DNA of 63,646 nt from Caldilineaceae bacterium (GTDB lineage: Bacteria; Chloroflexota; Anaerolineae; Caldilineales; Caldilineaceae): contig JALHQH010000066.1 in the NCBI GenBank assembly GCA_022842065.1, forward strand, positions 1 to 63,646, given 5' to 3'. Shown here piece by piece: positions 1 to 8,128 of the stretch (position 1 is the first letter of the stretch; each line of letters starts with the position of its first letter). A program made the translations under genes and the position numbers. The notes below the pieces were generated by a model, which saw only the letters and a program-made list of their open reading frames with translations, was not told where the DNA came from and did no database searches.

Positions 1-72
1 GGGGGGGGCCGCCCCCACCCCCCCCCCCCACCACTGCGGGCAGCACATAACCAAACCGGAACACCGACCATT

Positions 73-1623
73 TTGAGCGGACGGCGGTTAGTGAGCACCG
101 CGCTGCTAATTATGGTATTTTTTGTCTTGAGCCGCGTGGCGGGCCTGGCGCGCGAGGTAGTCATTGGCGCGCAATTCGGCACCAGCCCGCAATTGGATGC
201 CTACCTGGCCGCCTTCCGGGTGCCGGACATTCTCTTCCAATTGGTGGCCGGTGGCGCATTGGGCAGTGCCTTTATTCCCACCTTTGCCGGCTACTGGGCA
301 CAGGGCCAAACACAGGCCGCCTGGCTGCTTTTTAGCCGTGTGCTCACCTTGGTCACCCTGATCCTCAGCGGCGTGGCGCTGTTGGCCGCCATCTTTGCCT
401 TGCCGCTGGTGCAATGGGTAATTGCTCCCGGCTTTACCCCCCAGCAACAGCAACTCACCGCCGAGCTGATGCGCTGGATGTTTGTCAGCACCCTGATCTT
501 TGGGGCCAGTGGACTGATCATGGGGGCGCTCAATGCGGTGCAGCATTTTCTATTACCAGCGGCGGCGCCGCTCTTTTACAATTTAGCAATTATTGGTAGT
601 GCCTGGCTCCTGGCGCCGCAACTGGGGATCTACGCGTTGGTAGTGGGGGTTGTTGCCGGTGCCGGTTTACACTTTTTGGTGCAGGTGCCGGGCCTCTGGC
701 AAGTGCGCGCCCACTATCGTCCCGCGGTTAATCTGCAGGATGCGGGCGTACGCGAGGTCATGCGGCTGATGGGGCCGCGTGTCCTCGGGCTTTTCTTCGT
801 CCAGATGCACTTTTTGATCAACACCATTTTGGCTAGCGGCCTGCCCGCCGGGAGTCTGAGCGCGCTCAATTATGCCTGGTTGCTCATGTTGTTGCCCCAA
901 GGCATCTTTGCCCAATCGATTGCCACGGCGATCTTTCCCACCTTTGCGGCGCAGATCGCCACGGGACAGCGTACAGCCCTGCGGCGGACCTTTGGCCAAA
1001 TTCTGCGCACCGTGCTCTTCCTGACGTTGCCCGCAGCAGCAGGACTCTATTTATTGCGACTGCCACTAGTTACTTTGCTTTTGGAGCGCGGTCAATTTAC
1101 GGCGCAGAGTAGCCAGTTGGTGGCCTATGCGCTCCAATTTTATGCGCTGGGGCTGTTGGCCCACGCAGTCGTCGAGATCGCCGTCCGCGCCTTTTATGCC
1201 CTCCACGATACCTGGACCCCCGTGTTAGTCGGCGTGGGGGCAATGATCTTGAACATTGGCTTGAGTCTTTGGTGGGTGAATGGTTTGCAACACGGCGGGC
1301 TGGCCCTTGCCAATAGTGTGGCTACCATCATCGAGATGGCGTTGCTGCTTTGGTTATTGCGGCGGCGATTGGGTGGTCTTGATGGTGCACAGTTGGGACG
1401 CGCAGTGGGGCGACAACTGCTGGCCGTGCTGGGGATGAGCGGCGCGGTTTGGGGGTGGTTGGCCTGGCGCTTGCCCCAGGGCACGCATCCCGAAAATATG
1501 GTTCTCGCCACGACGACCTTGGGGGCAGTGCTCATTGCGGCCCTGGTTTATGGGGTGTTGGCCCTGGCCCTGCGCAGCGAAGAATTACACGATGTGTTAG
1601 CGAGTGTGCGGCGGCGTCGCTAG
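73..1623 (+). CDS. murJ: Lipid II flippase MurJ (MviN family)
   Basis: Polytopic membrane protein of the MOP superfamily that flips lipid II across the cytoplasmic membrane for peptidoglycan synthesis. About 14 hydrophobic segments are visible; the N-terminal block with VLSRVAGLAREVVIG and the segment PLFYNLAIIG are typical of MurJ, and 516 residues is the usual length. The start used is TTG at 73. The frame stays open upstream to the window edge without a stop, but that stretch is G/C homopolymer and encodes Pro/Gly-rich junk, so the gene is probably complete with an unusual TTG start, or slightly truncated. No operon partner is visible. Family assignment is confident; the exact start is not. 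Confidence 0.9.
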   Translation: MSGRRLVSTALLIMVFFVLSRVAGLAREVVIGAQFGTSPQLDAYLAAFRVPDILFQLVAGGALGSAFIPTFAGYWAQGQTQAAWLLFSRVLTLVTLILSGVALLAAIFALPLVQWVIAPGFTPQQQQLTAELMRWMFVSTLIFGASGLIMGALNAVQHFLLPAAAPLFYNLAIIGSAWLLAPQLGIYALVVGVVAGAGLHFLVQVPGLWQVRAHYRPAVNLQDAGVREVMRLMGPRVLGLFFVQMHFLINTILASGLPAGSLSALNYAWLLMLLPQGIFAQSIATAIFPTFAAQIATGQRTALRRTFGQILRTVLFLTLPAAAGLYLLRLPLVTLLLERGQFTAQSSQLVAYALQFYALGLLAHAVVEIAVRAFYALHDTWTPVLVGVGAMILNIGLSLWWVNGLQHGGLALANSVATIIEMALLLWLLRRRLGGLDGAQLGRAVGRQLLAVLGMSGAVWGWLAWRLPQGTHPENMVLATTTLGAVLIAALVYGVLALALRSEELHDVLASVRRRR

Positions 1624-1894
1624 CCAGCGCATGCCAGGCGTAAAGCTATGGCAAGAAAATAAACATCCTATCGCATAGCGAGAGCGCTAACAGAAGACTA
1701 ATTGTTTTCTAATACGTTTCCGCTGCAACCTATGATAAAGTAGTTGCGTAATGAAAAGATACCACAACTCAGCAGTGGCAAATGGGCATAATGCAACAGC
1801 ATCTGCGTCCTTTTCCTGCTAGCCTTATGTACAGTTGCGGCTGATGAGTTGATTTAGATAAAATTGCGCAGCAAGTCTGCGCAGGAGAGAAAAA
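1624..1894. promoter_or_regulatory. Intergenic leader with hairpin abutting the RBS of the next gene
   Basis: No gene is seen. Just before the metallopeptidase, GCGCAG (1866-1871) and CTGCGC (1877-1882) form a 6-bp hairpin that ends one base before the Shine-Dalgarno AGGAG (1883-1887). A hairpin touching the ribosome-binding site could modulate translation; this is inference. Confidence 0.35.
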
Positions 1895-2584
1895 ATGTTT
1901 TATTTTGACCCACTCTATTTGCTCTTTGCGTTGCCGGGGCTACTGTTGGGCTTTTATGCCCAAATGCGGGTGCGTTCGACCTTTGACCGTTATTCGAAGG
2001 TGCGTTCCGCCCGTGGGTTGACTGGTGCACAGGCCGCTCGTCTTGTCTTAAACGCTAATGGGCTCCAAAATGTGGATGTGGAACGGGTAAATGGCTTTTT
2101 GTCTGATCATTATGATCCAAGGGCCAAAGTGTTGCGGCTCAGCCCACAAGTTTACGATACGCCGAGTCTGGCCGCGATTGGTGTCGCCACCCATGAAGCC
2201 GGCCATGCCATACAGGATCAGCAAAAATATGCGCCGCTGCAATTGCGCTCCGCCCTTGTCCCTGGTGTGCAACTTGGGGGCTGGGTTGGGCCATTGATCT
2301 TTTTTGCCGGGCTTTGGTTCAATACGACGTTGGCTTGGATCGGGCTCGCCTTTTTTGCCCTTACCGTCGTCTTTGCCTTGGTCACCTTGCCAGTTGAATT
2401 TGATGCCAGCCGGCGTGCGAAAGCCTTGGTCCTCAGTAACGGCATCCTAGCGCCGCAAGAGGTACAAGGGGTGAATGCTGTGCTGAATGCCGCCGCCTTG
2501 ACTTATGTCGCTGCCGCGATTCAGGCTTTGATGACGCTGGCCTACTATGCCTTTATCTTGCTTGGCCGTCGAGATGATCGCTAA
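1895..2584 (+). CDS. Zinc metallopeptidase, YugP-like membrane family
   Basis: Membrane-bound neutral zinc metallopeptidase of the YugP-like family (PF04298). The catalytic motif HEAGH lies at residues 100-104 in the context VATHEAGHAIQ. A hydrophobic segment at the N-terminus and hydrophobic stretches after the motif suggest membrane insertion, and 229 aa is the usual length. The start is supported by AGGAG seven bases upstream. Substrates are not known for this family. It precedes a small membrane protein on the same strand and may be cotranscribed with it. Confidence 0.88.
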   Translation: MFYFDPLYLLFALPGLLLGFYAQMRVRSTFDRYSKVRSARGLTGAQAARLVLNANGLQNVDVERVNGFLSDHYDPRAKVLRLSPQVYDTPSLAAIGVATHEAGHAIQDQQKYAPLQLRSALVPGVQLGGWVGPLIFFAGLWFNTTLAWIGLAFFALTVVFALVTLPVEFDASRRAKALVLSNGILAPQEVQGVNAVLNAAALTYVAAAIQALMTLAYYAFILLGRRDDR

Positions 2585-2647
2585 GTCTAGAAAACCGCAA
2601 GTTTTTTATCGATTGTTACCCTACCAAGGGTGGCAGAAGGAGCTAAA

Positions 2648-2908
2648 ATGTTTACCTCTTCACCGTTTGTGCGCTTTGAACGTTATCAACGCAACGTTGC
2701 CGGGGGGGCCTGGTTCTTGATTGGGCCAGGGCTCTTCTTGACCTTAATGGCGGTGGCGATTCTGCTTTGGCCCGAATTACTGGCCTACATGGTGGCTGGT
2801 GTATTACTTTTTGCAGGGTTAACGCTTTTGGCCTGGGGGCTGACCATGCGTCAGGTCGCACGCCGGCGGCAGTCTGCCTCCACTTATGTGGAGTATCGCG
2901 TATCCTAA
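2648..2908 (+). CDS. Small two-TM membrane protein of unknown function
   Basis: An 86-residue protein with two hydrophobic helices (about residues 20-42 and 45-68) and a basic Arg-rich stretch after the second helix. The ATG at 2648 is chosen because an AGAAGGAG ribosome-binding site lies just upstream; a GTG at 2630 would add six residues but precedes that site. It lies 63 bases after the metallopeptidase and is followed by a terminator, so the two may form an operon. I do not recognise the family. Confidence 0.65.
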   Translation: MFTSSPFVRFERYQRNVAGGAWFLIGPGLFLTLMAVAILLWPELLAYMVAGVLLFAGLTLLAWGLTMRQVARRRQSASTYVEYRVS

Positions 2909-2950
2909 ACGCACGCTGATTTAAGTGACATTACACCTAGCAGAAGAGAT

Positions 2951-2979
2951 CCCGAAGTCATTGGGCTTCGGGTTCTTTT
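2951..2979 (+). terminator. Rho-independent terminator
   Basis: A 7-bp stem CCCGAAG (2951-2957) / CTTCGGG (2966-2972) is followed by TTCTTTT. It ends the metallopeptidase-membrane protein unit. Confidence 0.75.
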
Positions 2980-3036
2980 GATCATCTGTGTCCGAAGCTC
3001 GCCTATTTCCGGTCAAAATTAGCATATAGGCTGACC

Positions 3037-3054
3037 TTGTGCTAAAATACACAA
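3037..3054 (+). promoter_or_regulatory. Candidate Rex operator (autoregulation)
   Basis: The 18-bp site TTGTG-8-CACAA has the half-sites and spacing of the known Rex operator TTGTGAANNNNTTCACAA. It lies 73 bp before the rex start and overlaps an AT-rich TAAAAT that could serve as -10. Rex autoregulation is common in the family; binding here is inference. Confidence 0.6.
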
Positions 3055-3126
3055 ATAGTTGCATTTTATACAGCATGGGCGGTTTCAATTGCAAGTTAGC
3101 TTGCGACAATGGAATAAAATTTAACT

Positions 3127-3783
3127 ATGTCTGAACAAGGACAGCTGGTAAACGGTTTAGAAATCCCCGACATTGTGATTGGTCGCTTGCCCATCTATTT
3201 GCGTACACTGAAACAACTAGTCAATCAAGCGCGCGAAGTAACTTCCAGTCAAGAGTTGGGTGAGTTGTTAGGTATTAGCTCGGCTCAGATCCGCAAAGAT
3301 TTGAGTCATTTTGGTGAATTTGGTAAACAAGGGACAGGTTATAATACGGCATTTCTCTGTAGTCAACTGGAAGAGATTCTGAAAGTTGATTGCATTTGGC
3401 CGGTAGTGTTGGTTGGTGCGGGCTATCTAGGTCATGCTTTGGCGAGCTACAATGGCTTTGAGAATCGTGGTTTTCGCATCATTGCCGTCTTTGACAGCGA
3501 TGCGGAGAAAATCGATAACGAGATTGGTAGTCTGCGCGTCCGCTCGATTGCAGAAGTTAAGCAAGTGATTGGCGAGGTTAGTTGTCAGATTGCCATTATT
3601 GCGGTCCCGGCGGTCGGTGCCCAGGATGTAGCGGATGTGTTAGTCGAAGCAGGGATCAAGAGTCTGCTCTGTTATGCGCCAACGACACTGACCTTGCCCA
3701 AAGAAATTCGCGTGGAATATATTGACCCCGTCATCCACTTTCAGCACATGACCTATTACTTGGAAAAGCACTGTATTGAATAA
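3127..3783 (+). CDS. rex: Redox-sensing transcriptional repressor Rex
   Basis: Cytoplasmic dimeric repressor that senses the NADH/NAD+ ratio. The N-terminal ~85 residues form a winged helix ([21 protein letters not shown] followed by the [11 protein letters not shown] recognition region). The C-terminal Rossmann domain carries the dinucleotide motif [10 protein letters not shown] and ends with the domain-swap helix region [12 protein letters not shown]. Length 218 aa is normal. A Rex-type operator lies upstream, consistent with autoregulation. The gene stands alone, between a terminator and the convergent rsmG. Confidence 0.95.
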   Translation: MSEQGQLVNGLEIPDIVIGRLPIYLRTLKQLVNQAREVTSSQELGELLGISSAQIRKDLSHFGEFGKQGTGYNTAFLCSQLEEILKVDCIWPVVLVGAGYLGHALASYNGFENRGFRIIAVFDSDAEKIDNEIGSLRVRSIAEVKQVIGEVSCQIAIIAVPAVGAQDVADVLVEAGIKSLLCYAPTTLTLPKEIRVEYIDPVIHFQHMTYYLEKHCIE

Positions 3784-3831
3784 CCAGCACTGCTGCAATC
3801 GGTGATATGTAGTTGGGAAATTGCGGCGCGT

Positions 3832-4635
3832 TTACCCCAATGGTTTTTTGCGTGCTAAGCCCTGGCCACGGGGATAGATATTGGGGGTCGTCTGTACTTT
3901 GCGGATCAGCACAATGAAGCGCTGTTCTTCAAGGAACGGGACTTTGATGGGGGCCATACGCACGGTCTCGCCGCCTAACAGCCCAATTGCTTTGCGCGCA
4001 ACCACAAATTCTTCAGCGACACCGGCCCCTTTGTAGATCATCACCAGCCCCTGGCGACGGGTGAGTGGCAGTAGATACTCGACCAAGGTGCTCAACGGGG
4101 CGACGGCGCGCGCTGTGACGAGATCGAATTGTTCGCGGTAGCTGCTGTGGCGTCCTAGTTCTTCTGCGCGTCCCTGTACAACTTCCGTATCCTGCAGCCC
4201 CAATTCAGCCAGCACGTGGCGCAAGAAGATTACTTTCTTGCCGGTACCATCCATCAATGACCACTGTAAAGTAGGGGCCGCCACCTTGAGCGGAATGCCA
4301 GGAAAGCCCGCCCCACTGCCAACATCAACACAGCGTAGTGGGCGTTGCAACGGCAGCGCTTCACCCAACTCCCCTGCCCACACCGGTAGCCCCACCAACG
4401 AATCAAGAAAATGTTTGGTCTGTACGTCACTGCGGTCAACAATACTAGTTAAATTGAATTTTTGATTCCACTCAACAAGTAGTTGGTAGTAGCGTTCGAA
4501 TTGGGCTAACTGCGCGGCTGAAAGCGTCAAACCCAGTTGCTCTGCCCCTTGTTGCAACAAGGGCAAATCAGCCGGCAGTGGCGCGGTTTCAGGAGCGGAT
4601 TCGGGCAGCGGTGAAATGGGTTCCTTTACTTGCAT
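3832..4635 (-). CDS. rsmG: 16S rRNA (guanine527-N7)-methyltransferase RsmG
   Basis: SAM-dependent methyltransferase that makes m7G527 in 16S rRNA. The signature is clear: NQKFNLTSI, the motif I segment CVDVGSGAGFPGIPLK, then DLVTARAVAPL. The frame opens at 4671, but the first dozen codons look non-coding; the ATG at 4635 (MQVKEP) is preferred and 4644 is possible. No strong ribosome-binding site decides between them. A short Pro/Ala-rich N-terminal tail precedes the conserved domain. It is convergent with rex and divergent from the dtxR-type gene. Confidence 0.93.
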   Translation of the reverse strand: MQVKEPISPLPESAPETAPLPADLPLLQQGAEQLGLTLSAAQLAQFERYYQLLVEWNQKFNLTSIVDRSDVQTKHFLDSLVGLPVWAGELGEALPLQRPLRCVDVGSGAGFPGIPLKVAAPTLQWSLMDGTGKKVIFLRHVLAELGLQDTEVVQGRAEELGRHSSYREQFDLVTARAVAPLSTLVEYLLPLTRRQGLVMIYKGAGVAEEFVVARKAIGLLGGETVRMAPIKVPFLEEQRFIVLIRKVQTTPNIYPRGQGLARKKPLG

Positions 4636-4713
4636 GGCTGCCATTGTAGCACAGAGGCGGATGGCAAGCAATTGAAATTAGAAGTGGGTTTAATAAACTG
4701 GGTTTAGAGTGGA

Positions 4714-4743
4714 TTGACAGAGTGATTTGATCCATACTATAAT
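4714..4743 (+). promoter_or_regulatory. Sigma-70-type promoter for the DtxR-family gene
   Basis: TTGACA (4714-4719) and TATAAT (4738-4743), both perfect consensus hexamers with an 18-bp spacer, lie about 120 bp upstream of the regulator. Confidence 0.65.
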
Positions 4744-4863
4744 GAATCGAATAATTCTCATGTATATCATAAAAATTCGTGTTCATTCCTGTGGCTGTCA
4801 GTGGGTGTAGCAGAATAGCCCAGGAACGGCAGGCGAATTTTTTTCTTGTAGATAGTTGACTTT

Positions 4864-5550
4864 ATGCAGACTTTTTGTGGTATCACAACAGATGGCATGC
4901 TAGAATACCTGGCTACCATCTACAAAATGGGCAACAGTGGCGATCGGGTCACGACCTCGGCGTTGGCCGAGCGAATGCATGTCTCACCCGCGGCAACCAG
5001 CAGTATGTTAAAGCGCCTGGAAGAATCAGGCTTTGTTGATCGGTCCGCAGCTGATGGGATTCTCTTAAACGAACAAGGCGTATTGGCTGCTTTACAGTTA
5101 ATTCGCCGACACCGCTTGCTCGAAGTTTACCTCATCGAAGTCATGGGCTACACCTGGGATCAGGTTGATGTGGAAGCACACCGCCTGCAACACGCAATCA
5201 GCGCCTACTTTGAGGAGCGCATGGATACGCTCTGCAACTACCCCACCCATTGTCCACATGGCGATCCCATCCCGCGCAAAGATGGCACTTTGCCGACGGA
5301 AACGTTGCGCTCGATCGTCGCGTTGCAACCTGGCGAACAAGGCATCCTGCGCCGGGTTGGCACGACTGATGCGCGCGTATTGCGTTACTTAAGTCAGCTA
5401 GAGATCATTCCAGGGCGCATGGTCAGGTTGGTGGAAAAAGCCCCCTTTAGCGGCCCGGTGACGTTGGAAGTTTTTGATGGCCAACAGGCCGCTGGCATCA
5501 CCAAAATTCTTGGCAATGAACTAGCCGATCAGCTTTTCGTGCGGATCTAA
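4864..5550 (+). CDS. DtxR/MntR-family metal-dependent transcriptional regulator
   Basis: Three-part DtxR architecture over 228 aa: an N-terminal winged helix (residues ~8-70, VTTSALAERMHVSPAATSSMLKRL), a dimerisation/metal-binding domain (EVMGYTWDQVDVEAHRLQHAIS, then CPHGDPIP) and a C-terminal FeoA-like SH3 domain (from about residue 150, LRRVGTTDARVLRYLSQLEIIPG). Such proteins repress metal uptake when Fe2+ or Mn2+ is bound. The metal cannot be told from sequence alone. It has its own consensus promoter; no metal transporter is adjacent. Confidence 0.9.
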   Translation: MQTFCGITTDGMLEYLATIYKMGNSGDRVTTSALAERMHVSPAATSSMLKRLEESGFVDRSAADGILLNEQGVLAALQLIRRHRLLEVYLIEVMGYTWDQVDVEAHRLQHAISAYFEERMDTLCNYPTHCPHGDPIPRKDGTLPTETLRSIVALQPGEQGILRRVGTTDARVLRYLSQLEIIPGRMVRLVEKAPFSGPVTLEVFDGQQAAGITKILGNELADQLFVRI

Positions 5551-5692
5551 TAGTGGGGCGTTACAGGGTCTATCATATCGTGGAAGTTTTACACTAAAAT
5601 GGTTGTACAGCTGTTCGGGAAATGCCGCCAGGGGCTATACTCTGGGGGTTATACTGAGGGGATTTAGATAAAGGATAGCCAGCTGTGCGATC

Positions 5693-5733
5693 AAAAAATA
5701 TGGCGCGCTAAGCCACTTCGGCATTGGCGCGCC
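5693..5733 (-). terminator. Terminator downstream of infA (minus strand)
   Basis: GGCGCGC (5702-5708) pairs with GCGCGCC (5727-5733), with an inner GCC/GGC pair; on the minus strand the stem is followed by a T-rich run (A tract 5693-5700 on the plus strand). Confidence 0.6.
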
Positions 5734-5787
5734 TAAATTATTGATTAGGCTATGTATAGCGCAAGCTCATCAAAAAGCTTGTCTTGG

Positions 5788-6006
5788 CTAGTTCTTGTAG
5801 CGGTACGTAATGCGCCCGCGGGTCAGATCATAGCCGCTCATCTCAACCTTCACCTTGTCACCCAACAACACACGAATATAATACTTGCGCATTTTACCCG
5901 ATAGGTAGGCAAGCACCGTGTGGCCGTTTTCCAATTCCACTCGGAACATGGCGTTGGGCAACGTATCAACAATTTTGCCTTCAAAGACCATCGTTTCTTC
6001 AGCCAT
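5788..6006 (-). CDS. infA: Translation initiation factor IF-1
   Basis: Single S1/OB-fold protein of 72 aa, the standard IF-1 length. The core [20 protein letters not shown] and the end [12 protein letters not shown] are diagnostic. IF-1 binds the 30S A site during initiation. It sits downstream of rpsU on the same strand, away from the usual ribosomal protein operon. The intervening ~107 bp hold an 11-bp inverted repeat (6060-6070 and 6096-6106) without a T run. Confidence 0.96.
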   Translation of the reverse strand: MAEETMVFEGKIVDTLPNAMFRVELENGHTVLAYLSGKMRKYYIRVLLGDKVKVEMSGYDLTRGRITYRYKN

Positions 6007-6113
6007 GTAGCTCCAATCTCAACATCAAAACAGATACAACAACAGATTCGGGGCAGGATGCGATGTAAGTAACCGCCAGTTCAGCAATGCCGATCACTTA
6101 CATCGCGCACTAT

Positions 6114-6299
6114 TTAGCGCGTCGGCGTCCGTTGTGCCTTGCGAATGGCCTTTTGCCGTTTAATGCGGCGCACTTCACTCTTGGATGTGAACCAACGCTT
6201 TTGGCGCACAATCGGCAAAATGCGGGCTTCGGCTACAGCCTTGCGAAAGCGGCGCAGCAGACTATCCTGGGATTCACCAGGTCGTAAATCTACACTCAT
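6114..6299 (-). CDS. rpsU: Small ribosomal subunit protein bS21
   Basis: A 61-residue basic protein with the S21 signature (GESQDSLLRRFRKAV, then SEVRRIKRQKAIRKAQR). The ATG at 6299 is preferred to the in-frame GTG at 6308, because a strong AAAGGGGGTGA ribosome-binding site lies the right distance upstream of the ATG. It precedes infA on the minus strand and follows the S1-like gene after a ~400-bp gap. Confidence 0.93.
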   Translation of the reverse strand: MSVDLRPGESQDSLLRRFRKAVAEARILPIVRQKRWFTSKSEVRRIKRQKAIRKAQRTPTR

Positions 6300-6703
6300 G
6301 CATATCACCCCCTTTCCAGGTAGTGGTTGTCACGTGATGCTGGGAACAACTACCGGCACCAACAATCTATTACAGTTTATCCGTATTCATTACGGCAAAT
6401 TTCAATCATTGCATTACCTTGCGTAATAAGCTAATCGATAATGTTACGCAAGTTATCAGCAAAACAGAACCTGCCAAAAAGCCTCGGCGGCCTTCTGACA
6501 GGTCTTATGCGAAAATATAGTGCAAAAGGTAAACCGACAGCCATAAAGCTAGTCGTTTTATTAGGGCCTAATCAACATACCTGATTATACTCGATCATAG
6601 CAGACAAGAAAAATCAGAGGCGCATCCAATCGAGCGCCACTGATTTTCAACGATGAATCCACGCCAGCCTGAAAATAATTATACTGGGTGTTTAGCAGCG
6701 CGT
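6300..6703 (-). promoter_or_regulatory. Intergenic region rpsU/S1: probable rpsU promoter and a hairpin
   Basis: No gene is seen in this 400-bp stretch. On the minus strand TTGCCG (6398-6393) and TGTAAT (6374-6369) with an 18-bp spacer form a plausible promoter for rpsU. An imperfect ~15-bp inverted repeat lies at about 6466-6503. Confidence 0.4.
6610..6647 (-). terminator. Terminator downstream of the S1-like gene
   Basis: AAAATCAG (6610-6617) and GGCGC pair with GCGCC and CTGATTTT (6640-6647). On the minus strand the stem runs into TTTTTCTT, right after the S1-like gene stop. Confidence 0.75.
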
Positions 6704-7933
6704 TTAACTACTTTCCGCAATATCCCAATCCGGTTTGTTCGTCTCAGCCGGGGCACTTTCGTTCGCCCCACCACTATGGCCCTCTTCGGCTTGGCGACGG
6801 CTTAGGCCAATCCGTTGCCGTTTCGGCTCAACACGCAGGACTTTGACCGTGATCTTGTCCCCTGGTACAAGCGATTTGAGTGGTTCGGCCACCGTAATAT
6901 CAGCCAATTCGCTGATATGGATTAAGCCTTCTACCCCTGGTTCCAGTTGCGCAAAGGCCCCAAAATCCACCACACGGGTAATCGTCGCCGGCACCACGTC
7001 ACCAACGCGGTAACGTTGATCCACATCAGTCCACGGGTTTGGTAGTACCCGCTTGCGGCTCAAGGCAATGCGCTGCTCATTCGGATCAAGCCGAATGACC
7101 TGCACCTGGATCTTGTCACCCACTGCCAGTTCTTCGCGTGGATGGTTGACCGGTGACCAACCAATTTCGCTAACATGGAGCAGGCCGTCGGCACCACCAA
7201 TGTCAACAAAGGCACCAAAGGGTCGCAGATTACGCACTTCCCCCTCCAGCACATCGCCGACCTTGAGGGTATCAAAGAGCACTTCGCGCCGTTGATCGCG
7301 ATATTCGCGTTCCGCCAACATCTGCGACATCACCAATCGGCGACGACGGCGATCAACTTCGATCACCTTCAGCCGCAACGGGCTGCCGATGTAGCCTTCC
7401 AGTTCGATACGCCGCTGATCTTCACTCATGTTGCGTGGCATATCGATCACATGCGAAGCCGGCACGAAGCCTTTCAGGTGGTGGAACTCGACGGTTAAGC
7501 CACCCTTGTTATAGCCGACCACCATATGGGTGACAATTTCGCCATTCTCCAAGAGATCTTGGGCAGTGATCCAATCGCGCTGTTGTAACGCATCCGCAAT
7601 ACTAAGTTGGAAAGTGCCATCATCTTCAGGCGGCCGACTGACAACAACATCAACCGTCTGCCCCTCTTGTAGGTTCTTTACAAACTCTGGATCCAGTTTG
7701 GAAAGATCCGATTGGGGGACAACACCATCTCGCTTGCTGCCAACATTGACAAGCAACTCGTGTGGTCGTATCTCCACAATCACCCCTTCACGCAGGTCAC
7801 CACGCTCGGGGAGCGCTAAGTCTGTGTCTGCATCCAGGTACTGCTCAAACAGTTCGAGATCCGACGCGCCCTGAGAAGATAAATTTTCTCTGGACTGATT
7901 CATTGTGTCTTGGGTATACGCCGCTTCCGCCAT
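6704..7933 (-). CDS. rpsA: Ribosomal protein S1-like RNA-binding protein (four S1 domains)
   Basis: Four consecutive S1/OB domains are visible, starting near LREGVIVEIRPHELLVNVG, ENGEIVTHMVVGYNKGGLTV, GDVLEGEVRNLRPFGAFVDI and GDVVPATITRVVDFGAFAQL. The last two carry the canonical FGAF and HxSE motifs. S1-like proteins aid mRNA binding on the 30S subunit. The frame is open to 8056, but that extension encodes an unrelated hydrophobic stretch; the start is placed at 7933 (MAEAAY), with TTG at 7939 having a slightly better-spaced GGAG. The short four-domain form is usual outside Proteobacteria. The tail is acidic and Ser-rich. Confidence 0.88.
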   Translation of the reverse strand: MAEAAYTQDTMNQSRENLSSQGASDLELFEQYLDADTDLALPERGDLREGVIVEIRPHELLVNVGSKRDGVVPQSDLSKLDPEFVKNLQEGQTVDVVVSRPPEDDGTFQLSIADALQQRDWITAQDLLENGEIVTHMVVGYNKGGLTVEFHHLKGFVPASHVIDMPRNMSEDQRRIELEGYIGSPLRLKVIEVDRRRRRLVMSQMLAEREYRDQRREVLFDTLKVGDVLEGEVRNLRPFGAFVDIGGADGLLHVSEIGWSPVNHPREELAVGDKIQVQVIRLDPNEQRIALSRKRVLPNPWTDVDQRYRVGDVVPATITRVVDFGAFAQLEPGVEGLIHISELADITVAEPLKSLVPGDKITVKVLRVEPKRQRIGLSRRQAEEGHSGGANESAPAETNKPDWDIAESS

Positions 7934-8128
7934 CTTCAAAAATTGCTCCAAATGCAAGTGGTTGGCAAGATTGCAAACTATAAAATACCAACAACCCGCC
8001 AAAATTACAGTAGCCCCTAGTACAATAATTATAGCAGGAACAAACATCTTCGTCAAGGAAAGATTTTTAGCAGATTGGATGGTAATCTACAATCTTAGCT
8101 ACACCTTACAATTTTCCCGCAAAGTCAC

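Noticed and set aside
1..35. G and C homopolymer at the window start as a biological repeat
   Set aside because: It looks like a contig-end or sequencing artefact; nothing supports a function.
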